Origin: Acidobacteriota bacterium
GTDB taxonomy: Bacteria; Acidobacteriota; UBA6911; RPQK01
NCBI GenBank assembly: GCA_003819755.1
Contig: RPQK01000299.1
Span: forward strand, 1 to 8,509
Direction of reading: 5' to 3'
DNA: 8,509 nt
Shown here: in pieces, positions 1 through 6,305 of the stretch
Layout: each line of letters starts with the position of its first letter
How positions within the stretch are numbered: position 1 is the first letter of the stretch
Made by a program: the position numbers and the translations under genes
Notes under the pieces: model-generated
The model's database searches: none
What the model saw: the letters and a program-made list of their open reading frames with translations, nothing else
Told to the model about the DNA's origin: nothing

Positions 1-135
1 CGCGCCCGCTTCGACCGTTCCCTGAGCCGCGAGTCCCTGGTCAGCGCCCTGACCAAAAAGGTCCAGGAAGGTCGAACCTTCCGCCGCGTCGCACCCAACA
101 CCTTCGATCTCCTTTCCCGGGAGAAACGCTCATGA
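1..135 (+). CDS. 3' end of an unidentified ORF coupled to the transposase gene
   Basis: Frame 1 is open from the first base of the window and ends at TGA 133-135, giving 44 residues of a C-terminus that is rich in Arg, Lys and Ser and ends in SREKRS. The start lies outside the window. Its stop codon overlaps the transposase start as ATGA, the classic arrangement for translational coupling, and the transposase ribosome binding site (GGGAG, 119-123) lies inside this ORF. The simplest reading is an accessory ORF of the same insertion sequence, or an upstream reading frame of that element; it could also be a truncated host gene. I do not recognise the sequence. An open frame this short in GC-rich DNA could also be chance, so confidence rests mainly on the ATGA overlap. 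Confidence 0.45.
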   Translation, partial: RARFDRSLSRESLVSALTKKVQEGRTFRRVAPNTFDLLSREKRS

Positions 136-1481
136 TCCTGCTTCCCGCTTTGACGCCCAGGCTGGAGCGGCTGGCTGAGGCTTGGCGTGATCCCCGCCCT
201 CGCCTCCGAATTCCCGAGCTGGCCCTCGGCATGTTGTGCGCCGACCACCCCAAGACCGTGACCAGCGCTCTGGTCTGGCTGGGCCTTCAGGACCAGGATT
301 GGAGTTGGCCCTACCAGGCCCTGTCCAGCCCCACTTGGCGCATGCATGAACTGTTCGACCCCCTGCTGGAGGACGCCCTCCGGCTGCGTCCCGACCCTCA
401 GAGCCCGATTTTCTCCGCCCAGGACGATTCGCTGCTGCGCAAGACCGGCCGCAAAATGCCTGGCACGTTCTATGCCCGCGATCCCCTGAGCCCTCCCTTC
501 CAAACCAATCTGGTGCTGGGTCAACGTTTCCTTCAAACCTCCATCCTCATGCGCGTCCCCGGCCAGCAGAGACCGGCGCGCTCCATTCCCGTCAGCTTCC
601 GCCACACGCCCCCGCTCAAGGCGCCCCCGCGCAGTTCCGCAGAGGTCAAGAAACAGGTCAAGGAGGCGGCTAAAAAGAAGACCCAGAGCCACGCCGCGCT
701 GGAGGAACTGTGCGCCCTGCGCGTGCGCCTGGACCGCTTGGGCGCCGAGTCGCGCGTCTTGGTCAACACCGTCGACGGCAGCTTCGCTAACCGCAACTAC
801 CTGCGCGACCTTCCCGAGCGTACCGTGGTGGTCGCCCGCTTCCGCAAGGATGCCAAGCTGCGCGCCTTTCTTCCCCGCGAACAGCGCCGCGGACCCAAGA
901 AATACGGGCCCAAGCTGCCCACTCCCGACCAGTACCGCAAGGATGACGCCATCCCCTGGCAGGAGCTTGCGGTCTTTGTCGCCGGGGAGATGCGCACCCT
1001 CCGCTACAAATGCGTCGATTCAGTGTGCTGGCCCCAGGCCACCCTCGACCGGCCGTTGCGGTTGATCATCATCAAGGAGGCCGGCTACCGACTATGCAAA
1101 GGCAGCGCCCTGCTCTACCGCGAGCCTGCCTACCTGATCGCCACCAGCTTCGATTTCGCCCCTTCCATCCTGATCGAGGCCTATCTCGGCCGCTGGGAAA
1201 TCGAAGTCAACTTCCGCGAGGAGAAGAACGGACTCGGCGTCGGCCAGGCTCAGGTGTGGAACCCAAAGGCGGTGGCCTGCGCTCCCGCCTTTTTGGTCGC
1301 CTGCTACTCGTCCCTGCTCCTCTCCAGCATTGAGGCCTTCGACGATCGTCGCACCGACGCCCTCGATTCACTGGCCGCCTGGCGCAACCACAAGCCTTTG
1401 AGGCCTTCGTTGCGAGAGCTGATCCAACTCCTGCGTCGCGAGGCCGCTGAAAGACGTCGAACCCACTCCGCCGCCGCATGA
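132..1481 (+). CDS. IS4-type DDE transposase
   Basis: A 449-residue transposase expected to cut and rejoin the ends of its own insertion sequence through a two-metal DDE (RNase H-like) active site. The first acidic cluster is D98-D99 in AQDDSLLRKTGRK, and the second Asp is D215 in NTVDGSFANRNYL. The C-terminal signature is complete: Y351-x2-R354-x3-E358-x6-K365 (YLGRWEIEVNFREEK), exactly the YREK spacing of the IS4 family, followed by NGLGVGQAQVW. A Lys-rich segment near residues 172-184 and a basic C-terminus are likely to touch DNA. The length is normal for the family and no frameshift is visible, so it may be functional. The ATG at 132 is supported by GGGAG eight bases upstream. The subgroup (IS701-like or other) cannot be settled by eye. 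The left end of the element lies outside the window. Confidence 0.9.
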   Translation: MILLPALTPRLERLAEAWRDPRPRLRIPELALGMLCADHPKTVTSALVWLGLQDQDWSWPYQALSSPTWRMHELFDPLLEDALRLRPDPQSPIFSAQDDSLLRKTGRKMPGTFYARDPLSPPFQTNLVLGQRFLQTSILMRVPGQQRPARSIPVSFRHTPPLKAPPRSSAEVKKQVKEAAKKKTQSHAALEELCALRVRLDRLGAESRVLVNTVDGSFANRNYLRDLPERTVVVARFRKDAKLRAFLPREQRRGPKKYGPKLPTPDQYRKDDAIPWQELAVFVAGEMRTLRYKCVDSVCWPQATLDRPLRLIIIKEAGYRLCKGSALLYREPAYLIATSFDFAPSILIEAYLGRWEIEVNFREEKNGLGVGQAQVWNPKAVACAPAFLVACYSSLLLSSIEAFDDRRTDALDSLAAWRNHKPLRPSLRELIQLLRREAAERRRTHSAAA

Positions 1482-1565
1482 CCTATGTGTAACGAAAGCC
1501 TCGAAGCGATCAACCGGCCTTATCCGGACACCTCCTGACCTCCAGACTTGCGCCAAAGTCCAGCT
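1482..1565. other. Non-coding 3' flank of the insertion sequence
   Basis: No gene is seen here. The stretch probably contains the right end of the insertion sequence. One candidate terminus is CTTATCCGGACA at 1519-1530, which read inward would begin TGTCCGGATAAG. The left end is not in the window, so the inverted-repeat partner and target duplication cannot be examined. Confidence 0.3.
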
Positions 1566-1584
1566 CTCACGCCTCCGGCGTGAG
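1566..1584. repeat. Perfect short hairpin 1
   Basis: CTCACGCC (1566-1573) and GGCGTGAG (1577-1584) are perfect complements around a 3-base loop (TCC). There is no T-tract on either strand, so this is not a standard intrinsic terminator. It is the first of three closely spaced hairpins, the third of which is split by the miniature transposon. The cluster lies between convergent transcripts (transposase on plus, CHAT operon on minus), where it could act in transcript 3'-end protection or be a REP-like repeat. Confidence 0.7.
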
Positions 1585-1588
1585 GAAC

Positions 1589-1608
1589 TAGCCGGACCAT
1601 TCCGGCTA
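1589..1608. repeat. Perfect short hairpin 2
   Basis: TAGCCGGA (1589-1596) and TCCGGCTA (1601-1608) are perfect complements around CCAT. The hairpin follows hairpin 1 after four bases. Again there is no T-tract. It belongs to the same three-hairpin cluster. Confidence 0.7.
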
Positions 1609-1617
1609 AAGTGCGCA

Positions 1618-1626
1618 AGCATGGCT
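1618..1626. repeat. Left 9-bp target-site duplication of the miniature transposon
   Basis: AGCATGGCT at 1618-1626 directly abuts the left terminal repeat and is identical to 1833-1841 on the other side. Nine base pairs is the duplication length known for the Tn5/IS50 group. Joining the flanks with one copy removed restores a perfect hairpin (arms TGCGCAAGC and GCTTGCGCA, loop ATG). Confidence 0.9.
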
Positions 1627-1674
1627 CTGAACTTTATACACATCTTCAGACGGGACGGTGCGGGCGGAGGTCCG

Positions 1675-1710
1675 ACAGAGCCGCAAGCGCAGCGTTTTTG
1701 CGGAGCGCGT
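1675..1710. repeat. Left arm of the 36-bp perfect internal inverted repeat
   Basis: These 36 bases are exactly complementary to 1760-1795. The arm begins ACAGAGCCGCAAGCG and ends GGAGCGCGT, with a TTTTT run in the middle. In the 49-base spacer, GCGTGCC (1717-1723) and GGCACGC (1748-1754) continue the pairing imperfectly. Any RNA reading through would form a very stable stem. Confidence 0.92.
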
Positions 1711-1759
1711 TCGGATGCGTGCCTCGAGCACGAATGGGTCTCGCTCCGGCACGCGCCCG

Positions 1760-1795
1760 ACGCGCTCCGCAAAAACGCTGCGCTTGCGGCTCTGT
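1760..1795. repeat. Right arm of the 36-bp perfect internal inverted repeat
   Basis: Reverse complement of 1675-1710 without mismatch. A long, error-free arm inside an element with slightly diverged termini suggests recent copying or active maintenance of the palindrome. Confidence 0.92.
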
Positions 1796-1832
1796 TCGAT
1801 CCTGCTGGTTCCAAGATGTGTATAAAGAGCAG

Positions 1833-1841
1833 AGCATGGCT
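1833..1841. repeat. Right 9-bp target-site duplication of the miniature transposon
   Basis: AGCATGGCT, identical to 1618-1626, directly abutting the right terminal repeat. The following TGCGCA (1842-1847) completes the right arm of the interrupted third hairpin. From here to the CHAT gene stop (1900) only about 58 bases remain, with no gene seen. Confidence 0.9.
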
Positions 1842-1899
1842 TGCGCATCCGAAGGCTTGCTTCGCTCGCGTTTTGACGTACCGCGAACGGCAGCCGCCT

Positions 1900-3045
1900 T
1901 CACACCGCCGTCGCCAGGTCACGGCGGTGTTTGGACGCCGCATCACCAAAAAGAATGGCGCTGTAGGCGGTAAGGTCTCCCACCTCTCCGAGCTCCCGCA
2001 AAACAAAATTGCGGGCTTCAAGGAACGCTAACCCGAAATTCTCCCGTTGGAACAAGCTTCGATAGAAAGTTCCTGTGAACATGCCCGCGCCGACGTCGGT
2101 GACTGGCCAAAAGTAGCCGGCATAGCCGTAAACGCCTATCGCCAGGAACGCGGCGGCGAGCCCGTTGCTATGACTTCCCTCTGAAACAAGTCGGGCACCG
2201 CTGACCCCGCGGCCAGATTCACAGGCGCTATTGAAGACAAAGTAGGGAGTGGCTTTCCACTTCAGTTTCAGCACCTCGTCCGCCGCGAGGTCCCCGTCGG
2301 CAAATCGCAAGGCGCTGCTTCCTGGGTCTCCCGGGTTAAGGTAGGCGTGCCCGGCAAAATGCAGAATGTCAAAGTCGCCTTGTTCAATCAACTCGGCGAA
2401 TCTTTTGCGGGTAGCTTCCTCGTGACTGAGAACCTCGACACAAATGCGATAAGGTCCTCGATCTTCTTCGAGGTCTCGCAGCGTGGTGATTTCCGCCTCG
2501 GTGGCTGCCAGGTCCAGTGTCGGATTCGCCACCGCAAGTATTCGGACGACCGTATCCTCTTCGAGAGGATCACGACCCATGCGCAGGCCGGTTCGTGTGG
2601 TTACCAGCCGGCCAAACGGGGTGTGCTGGGATATATGGCCGTCCGGGCCGGCGATCGCCTCCCAGGGCAGATTCAGGATTGTTTCATCGACGTCAATGAG
2701 GACTGCGGTCGGTTTGATCGCCCGCAATATCCCTTCGCCCGCAGAGCCCATGAACACTTCATACAGCCGCTTTCCGAGATCCTCGACAAGCCGGTTGGCC
2801 TTCTGCGCCGTGAGAGCTCGGTTGATGCTCCACAGATGCAGGTTATGGCTGGCCTCCAGGAAGAACTGCTCGGCCTGGCGATCGACGCTCACATTCTGCT
2901 GCCAGGTGATCCCCGTTCCCTCCTCGTGAATTGAGACCAGGAATGCCAATTCTTCGCCGGACTTCGGCAAATCCTCCCGATAGCGTGCAATCGATATGTG
3001 AATCACCCGCGGAAGTTTTTCTCTACTGTACCCACCCAGCATCAT
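1900..3045 (-). CDS. CHAT-domain cysteine protease (distal gene of the operon)
   Basis: A 381-residue CHAT (caspase HetF Associated with TPRs) protease, a clan CD Cys/His peptidase related to caspases. The LPWEA segment (126-130) typical of the domain is present. The catalytic His is H233 in ILHFAGHAYLNPG and the catalytic Cys is C275 in FVFNSACESGRG. GLAAAFLAIGVYGYAGYFWPVTD (295-317) is the usual strand/helix segment after the Cys. The N-terminal ~100 residues are not a recognisable repeat domain, so substrate or partner recognition is unclear. The gene follows the STAND ATPase stop by 21 bases. AAGGAG (3048-3053) is two bases from the first ATG and five from the second (3042), so the start may be the second ATG, giving 380 residues. 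Both catalytic residues are present, so activity is expected. It probably acts as an effector or amplifier downstream of the ATPase. The cleavage target is unknown. Confidence 0.9.
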   Translation of the reverse strand: MMLGGYSREKLPRVIHISIARYREDLPKSGEELAFLVSIHEEGTGITWQQNVSVDRQAEQFFLEASHNLHLWSINRALTAQKANRLVEDLGKRLYEVFMGSAGEGILRAIKPTAVLIDVDETILNLPWEAIAGPDGHISQHTPFGRLVTTRTGLRMGRDPLEEDTVVRILAVANPTLDLAATEAEITTLRDLEEDRGPYRICVEVLSHEEATRKRFAELIEQGDFDILHFAGHAYLNPGDPGSSALRFADGDLAADEVLKLKWKATPYFVFNSACESGRGVSGARLVSEGSHSNGLAAAFLAIGVYGYAGYFWPVTDVGAGMFTGTFYRSLFQRENFGLAFLEARNFVLRELGEVGDLTAYSAILFGDAASKHRRDLATAV

Positions 3046-3066
3046 GGCTCCTTCCCCCTATCCGGC

Positions 3067-6000
3067 TTACACTCGCTCGACTCCGGAATTAATCTCCAGG
3101 GCTTTGACGAGCTGCAGGAATGGCCTTCCCGGCTCGACTTGGAGCGTCTCCGCTCCTACCAGACGGCCGAGCACGGCGTCAGCCGTGGTGGCGTCATCGA
3201 GGGCGAACGGCAGGAGACGTTTCAGGCGGGGAGCATCACCAAACCAGAGGGCGGACAGAATCTCGATGAACAAGCCCCGCTCAAGCCCGCTCTTCCATTG
3301 CAGTTGCGACAATCCTTCTCCCTCGGACAGCACTGCGGCATTCTGGCAGTAGTCGGTGATCCACCCACGCATCTTGCTTACCAGGTCGAGCCGTTCCTGT
3401 CGCAAGACCTTGTCAAGGACGTTCGAGGCATCGTTTTCGGCAACAGAAATCTCTTCCAGGGCGTCCGGCACGTGGCGCCATTCCAGCCAGCGGCATGCCA
3501 GGGAAAGACGAGCCAGGGCGCGGAAACCTGCATAGCTTCCCTCATCTGGTTGAGCGCTCGCCTCTCGCAGGAGGGTTTCGGCACCCGAAAGGTCGCCACG
3601 CCGCTTCAGAACAGCCGACACGGCGCTGCGCCGACGCATTCCAAAAGACCACGGGTCGGTGGGCAGGCCCATCTTTCGGCGCCATTCCATGACGTCTTCA
3701 AGCTTCCGCATGACGGTTGGATCGACTCCTTGCTCGCCGGTTGCCTCCAGGTGTTCGAGCAGGAACCCCAGATGACCAGGGTTGGGTCCCTGGTTGTTTT
3801 CCAAGTCCATGCGGTCCATGGCCGCGGCCACAGTATCGCCCCAGAATCCCGGCGATGGCCGGAACATCCCTCCAAGAACCGCCGCCAATGCCTGTCGGGC
3901 CAATACGGGATTCTCCTGGGCGAGTACGGCCGCCGTTATCCAGGCCAGGGCTATCTCCCGGTAGCTTGGATAATCGTCCAGTGCGATCAGCGCCACGGCT
4001 CGTTTTACGTACTCGAGCCATCCGGGATGGTCCTGGCTGTTGAACAAACCTGCAGAGAGTTGCTCCTGGAAGTAGTAGAGGTTCCTCCTTCCAGGAAGGC
4101 AAAGGCGATCACCGAGCAGCCGGCCTTCCATTTCCTCCACCGTTTTGAACACTGCTTCGATCGGGTCGGTCATTTGAGCGGCGTGCATGAACTCTCCCCA
4201 TGACGCCCACGATTCCGAAAGCCGTTCCACAACTGAATCAACGGCCCCCTTCGGCCAGGGACTCATCGTTTGTCGCAGCCACTGACCCTGTGAACCGGGT
4301 TCGTCTTCTGCCGCTTCTGCGATCCGGACCAGCAGATGCTGCAATGCCTCGTCCAAAGGATCTGCCGCGGTGGCCCCGTAGCTGCGTTCCATGAATCGAG
4401 CATCCTGCGGGAGACCCCGTGGACGGAGCCCGGCCAGAGTGGCCTTTACGATGTTCTCTGCCTCCTTCTTATGACCGCTCGCCGCAGCGTTCCACGCGAT
4501 CCACAACCGCGCCAGCGCCTGCGAGTTGGGCATGTAACCGTACAGGATCGTGCGTTCGGTTACATGAACATAGTCACCTGTCGCGTTGGCCGTTTCCACG
4601 GCCGATTCGAGTTGTTGGAAGTCCAGTTGATCGCGCAGGACACGGCGGTATTCGCGGATATGTTTCCACGCCTGTGGGAGGTTGTCCTGGTCGAGCGCCA
4701 GACGTAAGGCGAGACGGATATCGCCCAGTAACAGGTACGGCTTTCCCAGGACGGCTAGATGCCGATCGACAAACGGACGGGTTCCCAGCAGCGCATGGAG
4801 CTTGTCACTATATCCGTTGTTCTTCTGCAGTTGGTAGAGGTGAGCCACGAGATGCCGCAGTGCATATTGCGGGACCGAGCTCCAATCGACTTGCGACCAT
4901 TCAGTCGCGGATTTTGTGCATGATGAGACGATCTGCCCGTGCCATCGGCTCGGTTCAACGAAGAACGTGTTTGCCAACGTCTTCTTCTGCCCGTTACGCA
5001 CAACCGTCAACTGCGGCTCGTGCAGGAAATCAATCACCGATTGATGATAGAGCCGGTAGCGATTTTCGGGTTCGGAACCGGCGCGGGGTGGCGTGTTGCC
5101 CGGTGCTGTTTCGACGAACTGGATGAGGTCTGTATAAACATTCCAGAGGCCTTTGGATGAGGCGGTACAGGCCTCAACGAACTTGAGAGTCAAAGGTTCA
5201 CGAGCTACTGAAAGAACGCCGAGGAACGGGAGGTAATCGGCCACCCAGTCCCTGGTGCCGAGCTCTATCACGCGTCTTAGTGATTCGTGATACAAGCCAT
5301 CCAGTCCGGCCGGCAGCCCCGCCAGCTCACCGAACAACTGTTGGCCCGCGGCGACGGCCTTGAGCAGAAACGTCACGTACTGGAAGTTCCCGTCCGCTCG
5401 CGAGCTGATATCGTCGAGCAGCGTGGCCAGCTTGTCAGAGGGGAGCCCGGCGGCCTTTTCCTTCAGGGAATCATCGCGCTGCAATCGGTTTTCCACGAAT
5501 CGACGGACATCGCGGTTGTTCTCATCGTTGTGGTCCGGGTCGGACAACGAGGTCCCGTCAGCTGAAGGGAATCTGTTATCAACCTTGGGATCGGGCCGGC
5601 TCGTCAAGATGAAACGCACGCGGTCATCCAGTCCCTGAACGCCCGCCAGAAGATCGACAATTTTGACGGTGGTCAAAGCCGCCAGAGCTTCGTCAAGCGC
5701 GTCGATCAAAATCGCTATTGGCTGATCGAAACCCGCCTGGTAAATCGATCGCAACGGGTCGAGAACCGCGCTGTTGAACGCCTCCTGGCCGTTCAGTCCC
5801 TGAATGGTCAGATTCTCTATCCTGACTCCGGTAACACTCCCGCCTGATTGCACCGTGGCAGTCTGCTGCACGTTGATGTTGATCACCTTGTTTCCGACAT
5901 CCACGAGTGCACGCTTAAACGCCTCAAGGCTGGACAGCTGAAGAGCTATCGATCGAGCGAAGTAGAGAGGATCGATCCAGTTGCTGGCGGTTGTACTGCA

Positions 6001-6273
6001 GAAGTGAACGGCACGCAGAAATCCGGGTGTGAGATTCCGGCATGCGTCTGGCTGCGCAACCTCGCCCAACGAAAACTGCGACAGCCTCGCCGCGACTGCG
6101 CTCTTGCCGCTGCCGGGCTCCCCGGTAAGCAGATAGTAGCGGGATGAAGCGGGGTTCGCGAGCCAGAGATCGAGTTCTTGAAAGACCCAGTCGCGACCCG
6201 TGAAGTGAGCTACTCTCTGCTCGATGTAGTCGGCGAAATCAAAGAGTCCGTATCTGCGAACCGGTATTGACAT
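3067..6273 (-). CDS. STAND (NACHT/AAA-like) P-loop ATPase with TPR-like helical C-terminus
   Basis: A 1068-residue signal-transduction ATPase, the likely sensor and switch of the operon. Numbering is from the ATG at 6273. FTGRDWVFQELDLWL (24-38) leads into Walker A, GEPGSGKS (51-58). Walker B is ILIDALDEA (188-196). ILTSRPDP (222-229) is the sensor-1 region. RLYHQSVIDFL (407-417) is the YH..S..DFL motif seen after the winged-helix part in many STAND proteins. Residues from about 425 to the end are helical with TPR-like pairs, for example around 586-613 and 889-950, and probably sense a ligand and hold the protein off. No effector domain is fused: the ATPase begins within 25 residues of the N-terminus. 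Between Walker A and B there is a strand-rich insertion (about 130-160, QQTATVQSGGSVTGV) that resembles the tail of the upstream CHAT protein. An in-frame TTG at 6291 would add six residues, but GGAGG at 6280-6284 favours ATG 6273. Confidence 0.92.
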   Translation of the reverse strand: MSIPVRRYGLFDFADYIEQRVAHFTGRDWVFQELDLWLANPASSRYYLLTGEPGSGKSAVAARLSQFSLGEVAQPDACRNLTPGFLRAVHFCSTTASNWIDPLYFARSIALQLSSLEAFKRALVDVGNKVININVQQTATVQSGGSVTGVRIENLTIQGLNGQEAFNSAVLDPLRSIYQAGFDQPIAILIDALDEALAALTTVKIVDLLAGVQGLDDRVRFILTSRPDPKVDNRFPSADGTSLSDPDHNDENNRDVRRFVENRLQRDDSLKEKAAGLPSDKLATLLDDISSRADGNFQYVTFLLKAVAAGQQLFGELAGLPAGLDGLYHESLRRVIELGTRDWVADYLPFLGVLSVAREPLTLKFVEACTASSKGLWNVYTDLIQFVETAPGNTPPRAGSEPENRYRLYHQSVIDFLHEPQLTVVRNGQKKTLANTFFVEPSRWHGQIVSSCTKSATEWSQVDWSSVPQYALRHLVAHLYQLQKNNGYSDKLHALLGTRPFVDRHLAVLGKPYLLLGDIRLALRLALDQDNLPQAWKHIREYRRVLRDQLDFQQLESAVETANATGDYVHVTERTILYGYMPNSQALARLWIAWNAAASGHKKEAENIVKATLAGLRPRGLPQDARFMERSYGATAADPLDEALQHLLVRIAEAAEDEPGSQGQWLRQTMSPWPKGAVDSVVERLSESWASWGEFMHAAQMTDPIEAVFKTVEEMEGRLLGDRLCLPGRRNLYYFQEQLSAGLFNSQDHPGWLEYVKRAVALIALDDYPSYREIALAWITAAVLAQENPVLARQALAAVLGGMFRPSPGFWGDTVAAAMDRMDLENNQGPNPGHLGFLLEHLEATGEQGVDPTVMRKLEDVMEWRRKMGLPTDPWSFGMRRRSAVSAVLKRRGDLSGAETLLREASAQPDEGSYAGFRALARLSLACRWLEWRHVPDALEEISVAENDASNVLDKVLRQERLDLVSKMRGWITDYCQNAAVLSEGEGLSQLQWKSGLERGLFIEILSALWFGDAPRLKRLLPFALDDATTADAVLGRLVGAETLQVEPGRPFLQLVKALEINSGVERV

Positions 6274-6279
6274 CACGCA

Positions 6280-6284
6280 CCTCC
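6280..6284 (-). promoter_or_regulatory. Ribosome binding site setting the STAND ATPase start
   Basis: GGAGG on the minus strand, six bases upstream of ATG 6273. The alternative TTG at 6291 lies upstream of this site, so it would not be served by it. The ATG is therefore chosen. Confidence 0.75.
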
Positions 6285-6305
6285 GCAGCAAATCAGAGCT
6301 GTTTC

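Larger units (their letters stand above)
1627..1832. mobile_element. 206-bp MITE-like foldback element with Tn5/IS50-like ends
   Basis: A non-autonomous miniature element. The left end, CTGAACTTTATACACATCTT (1627-1646), and the reverse complement of the right end, CTGCTCTTTATACACATCTT (1813-1832), agree at 18 of 20 positions. Each matches the 19-bp Tn5 mosaic end, recalled as CTGTCTCTTATACACATCT, at 15 of 19 positions, with the differences confined to positions 4-7. Exact 9-bp direct repeats (AGCATGGCT) flank it. The interior carries a perfect 36-bp inverted repeat and further imperfect complementarity, so nearly the whole element folds back on itself. It has no convincing gene; the short open frames are by-products of the palindrome. 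It would need a transposase supplied in trans by an IS50-like element, which need not be the IS4-type enzyme encoded at 132-1481. Confidence 0.88.

Noticed and set aside
1566..1610. Intrinsic terminator for the transposase or the CHAT operon
   Set aside because: The hairpins are perfect but no T-tract follows on either strand, so a standard intrinsic terminator cannot be claimed.
1627..1832. Tn5-like ends as a possible sequencing-library adapter artefact
   Set aside because: Each end differs from the mosaic end at four positions, there are no adapter sequences beyond it, and the ends sit exactly at a 9-bp target duplication around a structured 206-bp interior. This is a natural insertion.
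1566..1850. CRISPR array
   Set aside because: The repeated units are inverted, different from one another and without regular spacers. No cas gene is seen.
1368..2021. A 217-codon open frame on the minus strand spanning the transposase end, the MITE and the CHAT gene end
   Set aside because: It crosses three unrelated features, and its sequence is the reverse reading of the palindromic element. It is a by-product, not a gene.
2998..4203. A 401-codon open frame on the plus strand
   Set aside because: It lies antisense to the end of the STAND ATPase gene and the start of the distal CHAT gene, both of which have clear motifs. Long antisense frames are expected in GC-rich DNA, and the translation has no recognisable motif.
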